A stretch of DNA of 29,840 bases, taken from assembly GCA_001775965.1 (NCBI GenBank), contig MEZG01000033.1:1-29840 (forward strand), given 5' to 3'. Position numbers and translations under genes: made by a program. Positions 1 to 7,375 of the stretch are shown piece after piece. The notes under the pieces were generated by a model that saw nothing but the letters and a program-made list of their open reading frames with translations, ran no database searches and was not told the origin of the DNA. Numbering within the stretch: the stretch's first letter is position 1; each line of letters begins with the position of its first letter. Source of the stretch: Candidatus Bathyarchaeota archaeon RBG_13_60_20. GTDB lineage: Archaea; Thermoproteota; Bathyarchaeia; TCS64.

Positions 1-557
1 CAGAACCCGAGCCTGTTGTCCTTCATGAACGTGATCCTGCTCAACCACATGGGGCTCTTGTACGCGTACTTGTGGGGCACGATGAGCCTCATAGGGCCGC
101 CCAGGGGTTGTGGCAGCGGTTCGCCGTTGAGCCTGTGAGCTAGGATCACGTCGTCCCCCATAAGCTCGGCCAGGGGCAGATCCGTGGTGTAGGTGTCCAT
201 GCACTCGAAGAACACGTGCCGGGCGTCCCCCGTGGGCTTGACGCGGTCGGCCAGGTCCCTGAACCTGACGCCCTCCCACCTCTGGTCCTGGACGCTCCAG
301 GTCTCCACACAATGGAAGTCGCTCACCGACTCCGCCTGGGGCAACGCCACGAATTCGCCCCACGTGAGCAGCGTCGGACTCTCGACGAGCCCGTCCAACT
401 TCAGCCTCCAATCGCCCAGGCTCACCTCGGGCAGCTTGGCCACGACCCCCGGGTGCTCCACGCCCCACTTCAGTATGCCGGGTATCCACCGCTGCTTAGG
501 GGGCAGGCGTTCATGGTGCCTCTCCTCTTTCTTCTTCCTCCAGAACAAGGGCCTCAT
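1..557 (-). CDS. Sulfite-oxidase-like molybdopterin oxidoreductase, partial (C-terminus beyond window)
   Basis: The minus strand is open from an ATG at 557 down to base 1, giving 185 codons with the C-terminus cut by the window edge. It matches the molybdopterin-binding fold of the sulfite oxidase/YedY (MsrP) family. The Mo-ligating Cys is C83 in FHCVETWS, followed by the WEGVRF segment. The late block GEPLPQPLGGPMRLIVPHKY and YKSPMWLSRITF is typical of the family, so probably only a few tens of residues are missing. No Tat or Sec signal peptide is visible after the start (MRPLFWRKKK), so a cytoplasmic or peripheral enzyme is inferred, unlike periplasmic MsrP. A TATA-like box at 578-586 lies 25 bases upstream, supporting this start. 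The substrate cannot be deduced. The family call is secure, the exact role is not. Confidence 0.85.
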   Translation of the reverse strand, partial: MRPLFWRKKKEERHHERLPPKQRWIPGILKWGVEHPGVVAKLPEVSLGDWRLKLDGLVESPTLLTWGEFVALPQAESVSDFHCVETWSVQDQRWEGVRFRDLADRVKPTGDARHVFFECMDTYTTDLPLAELMGDDVILAHRLNGEPLPQPLGGPMRLIVPHKYAYKSPMWLSRITFMKDNRLGF

Positions 558-577
558 GGAACGGCTGGGAGCTGCCC

Positions 578-605
578 GTATTAAACGCTTCCAAGGCTTT
601 TATCC
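578..605. promoter_or_regulatory. Back-to-back TATA boxes of a divergent promoter
   Basis: GTTTAATAC on the minus strand (586-578) is centred 25 bases before the ATG at 557. CTTTTATCC on the plus strand (597-605) is centred 26 bases before the ATG at 627. Both spacings fit archaeal TBP sites driving leaderless transcripts. The boxes are only about 10 bases apart, so the two preinitiation complexes probably compete. This is inferred from spacing and sequence only. Confidence 0.6.
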
Positions 606-626
606 CGCTAACGTGCAGTCAGAGCC

Positions 627-1283
627 ATGGAGCCCAAGGAGAGAGCCCTGGAGATCCTACGGAGGCTGGAGGTGGAGTACCCGGACGTGAGGGGCACGGC
701 CCTCCACTACGAGACGACCCTAGACCTGCTCGTAGCCACCATACTGTCGGCACAGGCCACGGACGAGCAGATCAACAAGATCACCAAGCGCCTCTTCAAG
801 AAGTATAGGTCAGCCCCGGACTACGCCTATGCGCCCAGGGAGGAGCTTGAACGGGACATCAAGAGCAGCGGCTTCTACCACAGGAAGGCCGAGGCCATAC
901 AGGAGGCTGCCAAGGCCATAGCCGAGGAGCACGGCGGGAGGGTCCCGGGCACCATGGAGGAGCTGACGCGGCTCCACGGCGTCGCCCGCAAGACGGCCAA
1001 CATAGTGCTACAGGGCGCCTACGGGGTGACCGTGGGCATCGCCGTGGACACCCACGTGGATAGGCTCAGCCACCGACTGGGCCTCACGGAGGAGAAGAAC
1101 AGGGACAAGATAGAGCAGGACCTCATGGAGCTATTCCCGAAGGACAAGTGGTATGCCCTAAACTACCTCATAATAGAGCACGGCAGGAGAGTGTGTGACG
1201 CTAGGAAGCCTCTGTGCGACAGGTGCGTCCTGAACGATATCTGCCTCTCGGCCTTCACCTTCCCCCACAACAAGAAAAGGTAG
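627..1283 (+). CDS. nth: Endonuclease III (DNA glycosylase/AP lyase)
   Basis: This 218-residue base-excision-repair enzyme removes oxidised pyrimidines and cleaves the abasic site. The helix-hairpin-helix LHGVARKTANIVL (116-128) carries the catalytic Lys122, and Asp141 in VDTHVDRLSHRLG is the second catalytic residue. The C-terminal iron-sulfur loop is complete: C190-X6-C197-X2-C200-X5-C206. The length is normal for archaeal and bacterial Nth. One small departure is GVARKTA where GVGRKTA is usual. The ATG at 627 is 26 bases after a TATA box, consistent with a leaderless mRNA. The gene converges on the gamma-CA-like gene with only 6 bases between stop codons. Confidence 0.96.
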   Translation: MEPKERALEILRRLEVEYPDVRGTALHYETTLDLLVATILSAQATDEQINKITKRLFKKYRSAPDYAYAPREELERDIKSSGFYHRKAEAIQEAAKAIAEEHGGRVPGTMEELTRLHGVARKTANIVLQGAYGVTVGIAVDTHVDRLSHRLGLTEEKNRDKIEQDLMELFPKDKWYALNYLIIEHGRRVCDARKPLCDRCVLNDICLSAFTFPHNKKR

Positions 1284-1289
1284 GGGAGG

Positions 1290-1823
1290 CTACTGTTTAT
1301 CGGCGTAAATCTTCTTGTAGGCCTTGGCCTTGCTCAGGGTTCGCTCGTGCTCCTTCCGCATATACTCGTGCTCGGCCTCCTTGCACTCCCTCACGGGCTT
1401 CGCGGGGACGCCCAGCACAAGCTGGTTGGGCGGGATCTCCGTCCTGGGGGACACCAGGGCCCCCGAGCCCACTATGCACATAGAGCCGATCCTGGCGTTG
1501 TCCAGCACGATGGCCCCGATCCCTATGATGCTGCCGTCCTCCACCTTGGCTCCGTGCACCGTGGCGCCGTGGCTTATGATGACGTCTGAGCCAACCTCCA
1601 CCGGGTTCCCGGTGGGCGCCTCTACGAGGCACCCCTCAAGCACCGTGGTCCTGGCTCCGACCCTGACCGTGTCGTCGTCTCCCCTGATGACGGCGTTGGT
1701 CCACACGTTCACGTCCTCGTCCAGGGTCACGTCCCCGATGACCCAGCTACCAGGCGCCAGGAACACGGAGGGGTGTATCTTCGGCTTCTTACCCTCAAAC
1801 TCTATGACGGACAATGGTTCCAC
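1290..1823 (-). CDS. Gamma-carbonic-anhydrase-like left-handed beta-helix protein
   Basis: This 177-residue protein has hexapeptide repeats through residues 18-140 (for example VIGDVTL, VIRGDD, IIGIGAIV, VLGVPAKPVRE) and a helical C-terminal tail, the layout of gamma-class carbonic anhydrases and PaaY-like proteins. Two metal-ligand histidines are present in SHGATVHG (H85, H90). The third ligand, normally a His in the preceding coil, aligns with Glu68 in LVEAPTG. Activity as a classical Zn/Fe carbonic anhydrase is therefore uncertain. It could be a catalytically altered member or an acyltransferase-like protein. The start is GTG, 46 bases after the nadA stop on the same strand, so it may be the last gene of the nadC-nadA transcript. 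A T6 run in the gap (1854-1859) could partly terminate upstream transcripts. Confidence 0.87.
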   Translation of the reverse strand: MEPLSVIEFEGKKPKIHPSVFLAPGSWVIGDVTLDEDVNVWTNAVIRGDDDTVRVGARTTVLEGCLVEAPTGNPVEVGSDVIISHGATVHGAKVEDGSIIGIGAIVLDNARIGSMCIVGSGALVSPRTEIPPNQLVLGVPAKPVRECKEAEHEYMRKEHERTLSKAKAYKKIYADKQ

Positions 1824-1868
1824 CTTTCAGTCAAGCTGAGAGGGAACTATCTGAAAAAAGTATCCCCG

Positions 1869-2795
1869 CTAAACGCTCAACTCTAGCATACGCTCTATCG
1901 CCTGGCGAGCCCTCGACGCTACATCTTCCTGCACCGTGACCACGGGCTCCTCGTTGACGAGCGCCGCGTAGAGTCCCTCCAGGGTTATCCTCTTCATGGC
2001 CCCGCACTCCGCGAACCTCTTGGCCGGCAGGAACGTCTTCCCCGGGTTCTCGCGGTCCAGCCTGTCGATGAGGCCCAACTCCGTGCCCACTATGAACACC
2101 TCGGCGCCTGACTCGCGGGCGCGCCTCACCATCCCTCCGGTGCTCAGCACATAGTCGGCGCGATCCTGGAACGCGGGCTCGCACTCTGGGTGGGCCCACA
2201 CCTCGGAGCCGGGGTAACGCTTCTTCAGCTCCATGGCCTCGTCCCCGTCGCCGATGAACCTGTGGACATTGCAGTGGCCGTCCTCAGGTACGGGGATGAT
2301 CTCCACGCCTGGGACGCGTTTGCCGACGAAGTACGCGAGGTTCCTGTCGGGGCCAAAGATGACCGTGTCGGTGTCAAGTCTGCGCACGATCCTATCCGCG
2401 TTGGCGGATGTGCATGTGACCGTGGCCTCCGCCTTGGCCTCAGCCAGGGTGTTCACGTAAAGGACCACCGGGGCGCCCGGGTGCCTCTTCTTGGCTTCGA
2501 TGAGCCTGCTCATGGGGAGCATGGCGGCCATGGGGCAGCACGCCTTCTGGCTGGGGATGACCACCTTCTTGCCCGGGTTTAGAATGGCAGCGGTCTCCGC
2601 CATGAAGTCCACCCCGCAGAACACGATCATGTCGGCGTCCTCCGCCCTCTGGGCCTCGATGCATAGCTCCAGGCTGTCCCCCAGGTGGTCTGCGATCACC
2701 TGTATCTCGGGCACCTGGTAGTTGTGAGCCAAGAGGATGGCGTTCTTCTCCTCCTTCAGCCTGAGGACGCGCCTCTGAAGCTCGTTGAGCGCCAT
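1869..2795 (-). CDS. nadA: Quinolinate synthase A (4Fe-4S)
   Basis: This enzyme condenses iminoaspartate with dihydroxyacetone phosphate to quinolinate, the first committed ring-forming step of de novo NAD synthesis. Seen in the sequence: AHNYQVPEIQ near the N-terminus, YVNTLAEAKAEATVTCTSAN, and the three cluster cysteines in KACCPMA (C88 is the likely ligand), HPEC (C206) and AECGAMKR (C265), numbered from the GTG at 2798. Length is about 308 residues, normal for the family. The ATG at 2795 overlaps the nadC stop (TGATG), and a GTG one codon earlier is possible. The overlap implies translational coupling to nadC. No nadB or aspartate dehydrogenase gene for iminoaspartate supply is in the window. 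Confidence 0.96.
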   Translation of the reverse strand: MALNELQRRVLRLKEEKNAILLAHNYQVPEIQVIADHLGDSLELCIEAQRAEDADMIVFCGVDFMAETAAILNPGKKVVIPSQKACCPMAAMLPMSRLIEAKKRHPGAPVVLYVNTLAEAKAEATVTCTSANADRIVRRLDTDTVIFGPDRNLAYFVGKRVPGVEIIPVPEDGHCNVHRFIGDGDEAMELKKRYPGSEVWAHPECEPAFQDRADYVLSTGGMVRRARESGAEVFIVGTELGLIDRLDRENPGKTFLPAKRFAECGAMKRITLEGLYAALVNEEPVVTVQEDVASRARQAIERMLELSV

Positions 2796-3670
2796 CACAT
2801 CATCTCTATCTCCAGCTTGACGTCCAGGCTCCTGACGCTGTGGGTCAGGGATCCCAGGCTGATGACATCCACGCCCGAGGCCGCGTACTCTGCGATGTTG
2901 TCCAGGGTGACGCCGCCCGACGCCTCGAACACTCGGCCCTCCCTCAGCCCCCGCTCGTCGAGGCTTCCCAGGGTCTCCTTGATCGCCTTGGGCGGCATGT
3001 TGTCGAACATGATGATCTCGGCGCCGGCCCGCGCCGCCTCCTCGGCCTCGGCCAGGGTCCTAACCTCCACCTCGATCTTCTTGGTGAAGCTAACCAGCCT
3101 CCGGGCCCTCTGCACAGCCTCCGTGATGGAGGGAACTAGCTCAAGGTGGTTGTCCTTTATGAGTACGCAGTCGTCGAGCCTGAACCTGTGGGGGTCGCCG
3201 CCGCCGTGCTCCACGGCTTTCTTATCTAGGTCTCTGAGCCCGGGGGCGGTCTTGCGTGTCGCGGCCACCCTGACCAACGGGTTAACTGATGCGGCTCGCC
3301 TCACTGCTTCGGCCGTCTGGGACGCTATACCGGCCATCCTGCACACGATGTTGAGGGCCGTTCTCTCCCCCGTGAGAAGCGCACGTGCCGGACCCCTCAC
3401 TTCCAGCAGGGTCTGCTCGGCTTCCACCCTCGAGCCGTCGGGAACGAGCTGCCTGGCCACGCACCCCAGGACCGTGAAGACCAGCGCCGCCTCCTCCAGG
3501 CCTGACGCCACGCCCGGCTCCCTGTAGTAGAGGTGGGCAGCGGCCCTCTGGTCCATGGGTACGAGGGCCGCGGAGGTGATGTCTCCGTACCCGACGTCCT
3601 CCCTCAGGAACTCCTTGATCTTTTCGTCAGCCAGATGCATCGATCCATCCATTTCCAAGTTGCCCCTCAC
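2795..3670 (-). CDS. nadC: Nicotinate-nucleotide (quinolinate) phosphoribosyltransferase
   Basis: Converts quinolinate plus PRPP to nicotinate mononucleotide, CO2 and pyrophosphate, directly after NadA. Diagnostic segments are REDVGYGDITSAAL near the N-terminus, KTAPGLRDLDKKAVEHGGG, DDCVLIKDNHLE, IEVEVRTLAEAEEA, IIMFDNMPP and FEASGGVTLDNI ending in GVDVISLGSLTHS. These cover the whole active site. The longest frame starts at a GTG at 3670. An ATG at 3652 or 3640 would still keep the full domain, so the start is open by about 10 residues. A TATA-like GTTAAAAG lies at 3716-3709. It is the first gene of a minus-strand cluster with nadA and perhaps the gamma-CA-like gene. Confidence 0.96.
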   Translation of the reverse strand: MRGNLEMDGSMHLADEKIKEFLREDVGYGDITSAALVPMDQRAAAHLYYREPGVASGLEEAALVFTVLGCVARQLVPDGSRVEAEQTLLEVRGPARALLTGERTALNIVCRMAGIASQTAEAVRRAASVNPLVRVAATRKTAPGLRDLDKKAVEHGGGDPHRFRLDDCVLIKDNHLELVPSITEAVQRARRLVSFTKKIEVEVRTLAEAEEAARAGAEIIMFDNMPPKAIKETLGSLDERGLREGRVFEASGGVTLDNIAEYAASGVDVISLGSLTHSVRSLDVKLEIEMM

Positions 3671-3708
3671 ATGCTCCCTGATGTTTCCAGAGAAACAACC
3701 AGAACACG

Positions 3709-3744
3709 CTTTTAACTGTATCCCGCATGGGACAGGTTTTATCC
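3709..3744. promoter_or_regulatory. Divergent promoter of nadC and the Lin0512-family gene
   Basis: Minus-strand GTTAAAAG (3716-3709) lies about 42 bases before the nadC GTG, predicting a short leader of around 16 bases. Plus-strand TTTTATCC (3737-3744) is centred 27 bases before the ATG at 3768, predicting a leaderless transcript. Spacing and sequence are the only evidence. Confidence 0.5.
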
Positions 3745-3767
3745 GTGGACCGACACGGTTCCAGTGG

Positions 3768-4163
3768 ATGGGTATGGACTACAGAAGGTACCTTGTAGAG
3801 GTGGGGACCGGCGTGGACCTCCACGGCCTGGACGAGACCAAGGCGGCCCAGAGGGCCGTGAAGGACGCCATCAGTCATAGCAGCATGGTGGGCTTGGGGA
3901 GCCTCTTCAAGTATGAGAAGTTCAGCGAGATGGAGGAGGCGCTGATGGTGGATGTCACCGTCGCGGCCCCCAACCCCGAGAAGGTGGACGAGGAGGCCGT
4001 CCTGAGCATACTCCCCGAGGGCAAGAGGAGGATCACCGTGGTGAAGGGCGGGCTCCAGTTCCCGGGTGAGAAGACGGCCCCGGAGGCGAGGACCCACGGC
4101 ATCGTCATGGTTAACGCATGCATAGTGGTCCTCATCGACGTTGACAGAATTCAAAGAAAATAG
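3768..4163 (+). CDS. Lin0512 family protein
   Basis: This 131-residue protein has the Lin0512-type N-terminus YLVEVGTGVDLHGLDETKAA followed by AVKDAISHSSMVGL, then alternating strands and helices and a C-terminal NACIVVLIDV. The family is widespread and of unknown biochemical function. The GTGVDLHG and SHSS segments look like conserved, possibly metal- or substrate-binding, residues, but this is inference. The open frame extends upstream to about 3555. ATG 3768 was chosen because it matches the family N-terminus and lies 27 bases after TTTTATCC. It stands alone, divergent from nadC. Confidence 0.82.
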   Translation: MGMDYRRYLVEVGTGVDLHGLDETKAAQRAVKDAISHSSMVGLGSLFKYEKFSEMEEALMVDVTVAAPNPEKVDEEAVLSILPEGKRRITVVKGGLQFPGEKTAPEARTHGIVMVNACIVVLIDVDRIQRK

Positions 4164-4192
4164 TGCCACTTCCCCTGGATTTGTCATAATGG

Positions 4193-4199
4193 TTTAAGG
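4193..4199 (+). promoter_or_regulatory. TATA box of the 359-residue membrane protein gene
   Basis: TTTAAGG is centred 27 bases before the ATG at 4223, the usual spacing in this window. Confidence 0.45.
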
Positions 4200-4222
4200 T
4201 AACGCTAGCGATACATGCACCC

Positions 4223-5302
4223 ATGAGTCAGCTAGTGAGCCGCGTCTGGAAGCCTGTGCAGAGGAAGGGGGCGGACAGGTACCTGAGGCTCAGTATCCTG
4301 AGCTTCGCCGCCAGCGTCAGCCTGACCAGGCTTACTCTAGTGCTGACGGGGTATCCGCAGCTGGGAAACGAGTCCCTCCACATAGCCCACGTTCTCTACG
4401 GGGGCATCCTGCTCTACGCCTCGAGCGTGCTTCCCCTCCTCTACGCCAACAGGTGGGCCTATACCTGGAGCGCCATATTCTCCGGCGTGGGCGTGGGCCT
4501 CTTCATAGACGAGGTGGGCAAGTTCATCACCCAGGCCAACGACTACTTCTTCCCGGCGGCTGCACCCATCATCTATGCCTGCTTCCTACTCACGGTCCTA
4601 GTCTACATGAGGGTCAGCAGGGGCTCTGAGCTGGACGCCAGGGCCGAGCTCTACGCCGTGCTCGAGACCCTGAGCGAGGTGGTTGACCACGACCTGGAGC
4701 TGGAGGAGCACCAGGAGCTCTGCAGCCGGCTAGCCCGGATAAGGGAGAAGGCTAGCAGCCCCAACCTGGCCAGGCTGGCGGAGGAGCTCACCCACTTCGT
4801 TGAGACCGGTACCCTGGAGCTGGCCGCCGAGAGGCCCAACCTGTTCGACAGGGTCATAGGGTGGGTAAGAGTCGTTGAGGGCCGCTACATCACCGCTAGG
4901 ATGGTGAAGGCGTTCCTCGTCATCAGCCTGTTCCTACTCGGGCTCCCCAGCATGAGCAGGTTTCTGGCCTTCATGGAAGCCTCCTCGACCCCGTCAGGAA
5001 TGGATGCCTTCATGTCGACGCTGGCCCAGGAGCTCCCGTCCTCCTTCAGGTTCAGCGGCAGGTGGGCCGTAGGCTACATTGTGGCGGACAGCGTCATGGG
5101 GGCCTCGCTGGTGGCGGCCTCGGCCCTGATGCTGTTGAGGAGGGAGAGGTGGGGGGTCGAGCTTGGGTCGGTGGGGCTTCTCGCATACCTCCTGGGACTG
5201 AACCTGATACTGTTCTACTTGGAGCAGTTCTCCACTATAGTGACGGCTGGGGCCCAGTACCTTGCGTTACAGACCCTGTACTACTATCATAGAAAGATAT
5301 AG
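4223..5302 (+). CDS. Uncharacterised multi-pass membrane protein
   Basis: This 359-residue protein has about eight hydrophobic helices at roughly 22-42, 52-75, 80-97, 108-130, 227-250, 283-305, 312-334 and 338-355. A charged cytosolic-looking helical segment (132-220, rich in Glu/Arg/Leu) separates the two halves. The most distinctive part is GVGVGLFIDEVGKFITQAND (88-107). I recall a similar GLFIDE(I/V)GKF...NDYFF pattern in unannotated bacterial membrane proteins, but cannot confirm it here. No transporter signature was recognised. The ATG at 4223 follows TTTAAGG (4193-4199) by 27 bases, and the gene appears monocistronic. Confidence 0.8.
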   Translation: MSQLVSRVWKPVQRKGADRYLRLSILSFAASVSLTRLTLVLTGYPQLGNESLHIAHVLYGGILLYASSVLPLLYANRWAYTWSAIFSGVGVGLFIDEVGKFITQANDYFFPAAAPIIYACFLLTVLVYMRVSRGSELDARAELYAVLETLSEVVDHDLELEEHQELCSRLARIREKASSPNLARLAEELTHFVETGTLELAAERPNLFDRVIGWVRVVEGRYITARMVKAFLVISLFLLGLPSMSRFLAFMEASSTPSGMDAFMSTLAQELPSSFRFSGRWAVGYIVADSVMGASLVAASALMLLRRERWGVELGSVGLLAYLLGLNLILFYLEQFSTIVTAGAQYLALQTLYYYHRKI

Positions 5303-5320
5303 GTGAAGAACTGGGCGAGC

Positions 5321-5779
5321 CTATTCCAGCTTCTGCCCGCAGTGGTTGCAGAACTTTCCCGAGCCAGTCACGGGTTCCCCGCAGCTGGGGCAGACTCTCT
5401 GGCCCTCGGCGGGCGGCTGGGTAGCTGGTGGCTGGGCGGCGGCCTGGGCGGCCCGGCGCTCATCGATGGTCTCCTTGGCGGCATCGATCCCCTTACCGGC
5501 GATCTCTGCGCCCTTGCTCAGGCCCTTCTTGGCGAAGCTGAAGGCCGCGCCTAACCCGCGCCTGGCCTTCTCGACCCCCCTGTCAACGTCCTCTTGATCG
5601 ATCTCCAAGTCGATGAGCTTCTTCGGCGGAGGAGGTGGAGGCACCTCGCTCTTGTGCCCTGGCGGCGGAGGGGCCACTGATCCCTGAGCCTTGAAGGCCA
5701 GCTCGTTCCTGGCCCCGCAGTTCGGACAGAACTTCTGGTTCTCGTCTATCTGCTGTCCGCAGTTATCACAGAATGGCAT
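5321..5779 (-). CDS. Double zinc-ribbon protein
   Basis: This 152-residue protein has a zinc ribbon at each end: CDNCGQQI...FCPNCGARN at residues 4-25 and CPSCGEPVTG...FCNHCGQKLE at the C-terminus. Each carries two CXXC knuckles. Between them are a Pro-rich stretch (PPPPPPKK near 48-53), a charged helix, an Ala/Lys helix and an Ala/Gln/Pro-rich linker. There is no enzymatic domain. Such proteins are common in archaea and may act as adaptors or RNA/protein binders, but the function is unknown. A TATA-like ATTATTAAG sits about 35 bases before the ATG. The gene converges with the membrane-protein gene, with 18 bases between stops. Confidence 0.85.
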   Translation of the reverse strand: MPFCDNCGQQIDENQKFCPNCGARNELAFKAQGSVAPPPPGHKSEVPPPPPPKKLIDLEIDQEDVDRGVEKARRGLGAAFSFAKKGLSKGAEIAGKGIDAAKETIDERRAAQAAAQPPATQPPAEGQRVCPSCGEPVTGSGKFCNHCGQKLE

Positions 5780-5826
5780 ATCTTCTCACAGAGAAACCGG
5801 AGCGGTGTGCTTAATAATTGTATCCC

Positions 5827-6693
5827 TTAAGCCACGAGCCTGATGAGGTAGTCGACGAGCAGTTTGTGTATCTGTATTCCCGTGGTGTCCATGAGGGCCT
5901 TGTAGCCTGGGAAGCAGTTGGCTTCCAGGACCATGGGTTCGCCATCGCTCCGAGGAAGGATGTCGAGGCCGGAGATGAGGAGCCCCACGGCGTCGGCGAC
6001 CTTGACCGCCAACTCATCGTACACGGGGTCGTCGAATGGCGAGGCTGCGCCACCCGCGGCCACGTTGTACCTGAAGTCGTCGGGGTTGGACCTCTTCTCG
6101 CGGCCCACCACCTCCCCGCCGACGACGAGGCACCGGACATCGTACCCCGGGTTAGGCACGTACTCCTGGAGGTAGAAGACCCCCTCACCGTAGCTGCGGA
6201 TGTACCAGACCAGGAACTGCATCAGGTCCTCCCGGCTCCTTATGCGGCTCAGCTTCATGACGCCTATGCCCCTGGCCATGCAGATGGGCTTGAGGACGAC
6301 CTCGCGGTCCTCGTCCAGCAGCCGGGCCGCGAACTCGTACGCGTGCTCGATGTTCTCCGTGATAACAGTCTCGGGGTGGGGCAGCCCAAGCCTCCCAAGC
6401 TGCAACGAGAGGTGCTCCTTACTGTAGTTCAGCATGCTGTCCACAGGGTTCACCACCACGGCGTCCTCCTCCATGCGCCTCAGGATCAGGAGCCTGTGAA
6501 GCATCTCGAAGGTGCTGCCCCTGTGAAGCATGTTGCTGGGCACGTAGACCAGGTCGTAGTCAGGCCTGAACCGGGGGAGGGCTATGTCCCATGGCGCCTT
6601 GTAGTCAACGTCTACGCCCCGGTCCTGGAACTCCTTCCTCACCAGACCGGTCTCCCCGGTGGTGGGGTTGTCCGTGAATATCAGGACGCGCAT
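5827..6693 (-). CDS. ATP-grasp ligase of the RimK/LysX/MptN type
   Basis: This 288-residue protein begins MRVLIFTDNP. It shows the ATP-grasp sequence order: EVVLKPICMARGIGVMKL (ATP-binding Lys and Gly-rich loop), FYLQEYVPNPGYDVRCLVVGGEVV, REKRSNPDDFRYNVAAGG, and DILPRSDGEPMVLEANCFPG with the Mg-binding E and N. RimK-type ligases add amino acids (often Glu) to protein tails, lysine-biosynthesis carriers or cofactors such as tetrahydromethanopterin/F420. The substrate cannot be told here, and no LysW-like carrier lies nearby. The open frame extends 15 codons further upstream, but MRVLIF matches the family start and lies about 33 bases after TTTAAG (6730-6723). Confidence 0.88.
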   Translation of the reverse strand: MRVLIFTDNPTTGETGLVRKEFQDRGVDVDYKAPWDIALPRFRPDYDLVYVPSNMLHRGSTFEMLHRLLILRRMEEDAVVVNPVDSMLNYSKEHLSLQLGRLGLPHPETVITENIEHAYEFAARLLDEDREVVLKPICMARGIGVMKLSRIRSREDLMQFLVWYIRSYGEGVFYLQEYVPNPGYDVRCLVVGGEVVGREKRSNPDDFRYNVAAGGAASPFDDPVYDELAVKVADAVGLLISGLDILPRSDGEPMVLEANCFPGYKALMDTTGIQIHKLLVDYLIRLVA

Positions 6694-6768
6694 GCTCAAC
6701 AATAGGTCGAGACCACTCGTGTGCTTAAACCCTTTCACAGTGCTAACCGGGGTCCTGAGTGGGGAACG

Positions 6769-6775
6769 TTTATTA
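6769..6775 (+). promoter_or_regulatory. TATA box of the PadR-ABC operon
   Basis: TTTATTA is followed about 26 bases later by a predicted transcription start near 6798. That leaves a leader of about 30 bases before the ATG at 6830, longer than at most genes here. The minus-strand ATP-grasp promoter (GTTTAAGC, 6730-6723) lies just upstream and diverges. Confidence 0.5.
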
Positions 6776-6800
6776 GTGGGGGGAGGGCAGAACCCTCACA

Positions 6801-6829
6801 GTAGAGGTCTACTAGGTAGAGGTCAACCT
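6801..6829 (+). promoter_or_regulatory. Candidate PadR operator (direct repeat plus small palindrome)
   Basis: GTAGAGGTC occurs at 6801-6809 and again at 6816-6824, a period of 15 bases. The second copy sits inside an inverted repeat TAGGT-N8-ACCTA. The element lies between the predicted transcription start and the PadR start codon, where an autorepressor would bind. PadR dimers often bind dyad sites over their own promoter. Assignment here is inference from position and repetition. Confidence 0.4.
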
Positions 6830-7375
6830 ATGTCTATGAGCCTGGGAGGTAGAACGCCCTTCAACATGGATGTGAGCCCCCTCCAGGTGCTCCTCCTCAT
6901 CCAGCTGGACGGCGGACCCAGGTACGGCTACGAGGTGCTTAAGAGCCTCAAGGAGGAGTTCGAGGGTATCTGGGAGCCCAAGACGGGGACAGTGTACCCG
7001 GCGTTAAAGAGCCTGGAGCGTAAGGGCTACGTGGAGACCCTCGAGAAGGAGGGCACGGACTTCTACATGATAACCCCTGAGGGGAGGGCCCTGTTCAGGC
7101 TTATGGAGAGTCACCTCTCGGAATCCCTCGACTTCACGGTGAAGTACCTCTCAGTGGTCTTCAAGTGGATGTCCACCGACATGCAGCAGGGGGCCATCAG
7201 GCTCATGGGGAAGCTCGCCGATAAGGACGAGGCCCTGACCGAGAGGATGCTCACCGAGTTCTACCGCAACCTTGATACCGAGGTTAAGGTTAGCTTCCTT
7301 AAAAACATCAAGAACGTGACCATGCACCGCCTCAAACTCATTGATAGCCTGCTACAGGAGCACGACAATGCATGA
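6830..7375 (+). CDS. PadR-family transcriptional regulator
   Basis: This 181-residue regulator has the PadR winged helix at about 14-90: SPLQVLLLIQLDGGPRYGYE, then EFEGIWEPKTGTVYPALKSL (recognition helix with the family TVYPAL motif) and a wing ending DFYMITPEGRALF. A helical C-terminal half (about 90-181) probably dimerises or senses a ligand and is longer than in minimal PadR proteins. The open frame continues upstream to about 6659. ATG 6830 was chosen because it directly precedes the PadR domain and follows a TATA box and repeat elements. It overlaps the next gene by 4 bases (ATGA), so it leads and probably represses the five-gene ABC operon. Confidence 0.9.
   Translation: MSMSLGGRTPFNMDVSPLQVLLLIQLDGGPRYGYEVLKSLKEEFEGIWEPKTGTVYPALKSLERKGYVETLEKEGTDFYMITPEGRALFRLMESHLSESLDFTVKYLSVVFKWMSTDMQQGAIRLMGKLADKDEALTERMLTEFYRNLDTEVKVSFLKNIKNVTMHRLKLIDSLLQEHDNA

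Noticed and set aside
193..690. Plus-strand frames at the left edge spanning the molybdo-enzyme gene and the start of nth
   Set aside because: The minus strand encodes a clear sulfite-oxidase-like protein with the Mo-ligand Cys, and these frames run across two promoters.
5818..6705. A 295-codon plus-strand frame opposite the ATP-grasp gene
   Set aside because: It mirrors the real gene on the other strand, has no recognisable motif, and the ATP-grasp protein explains the region fully.
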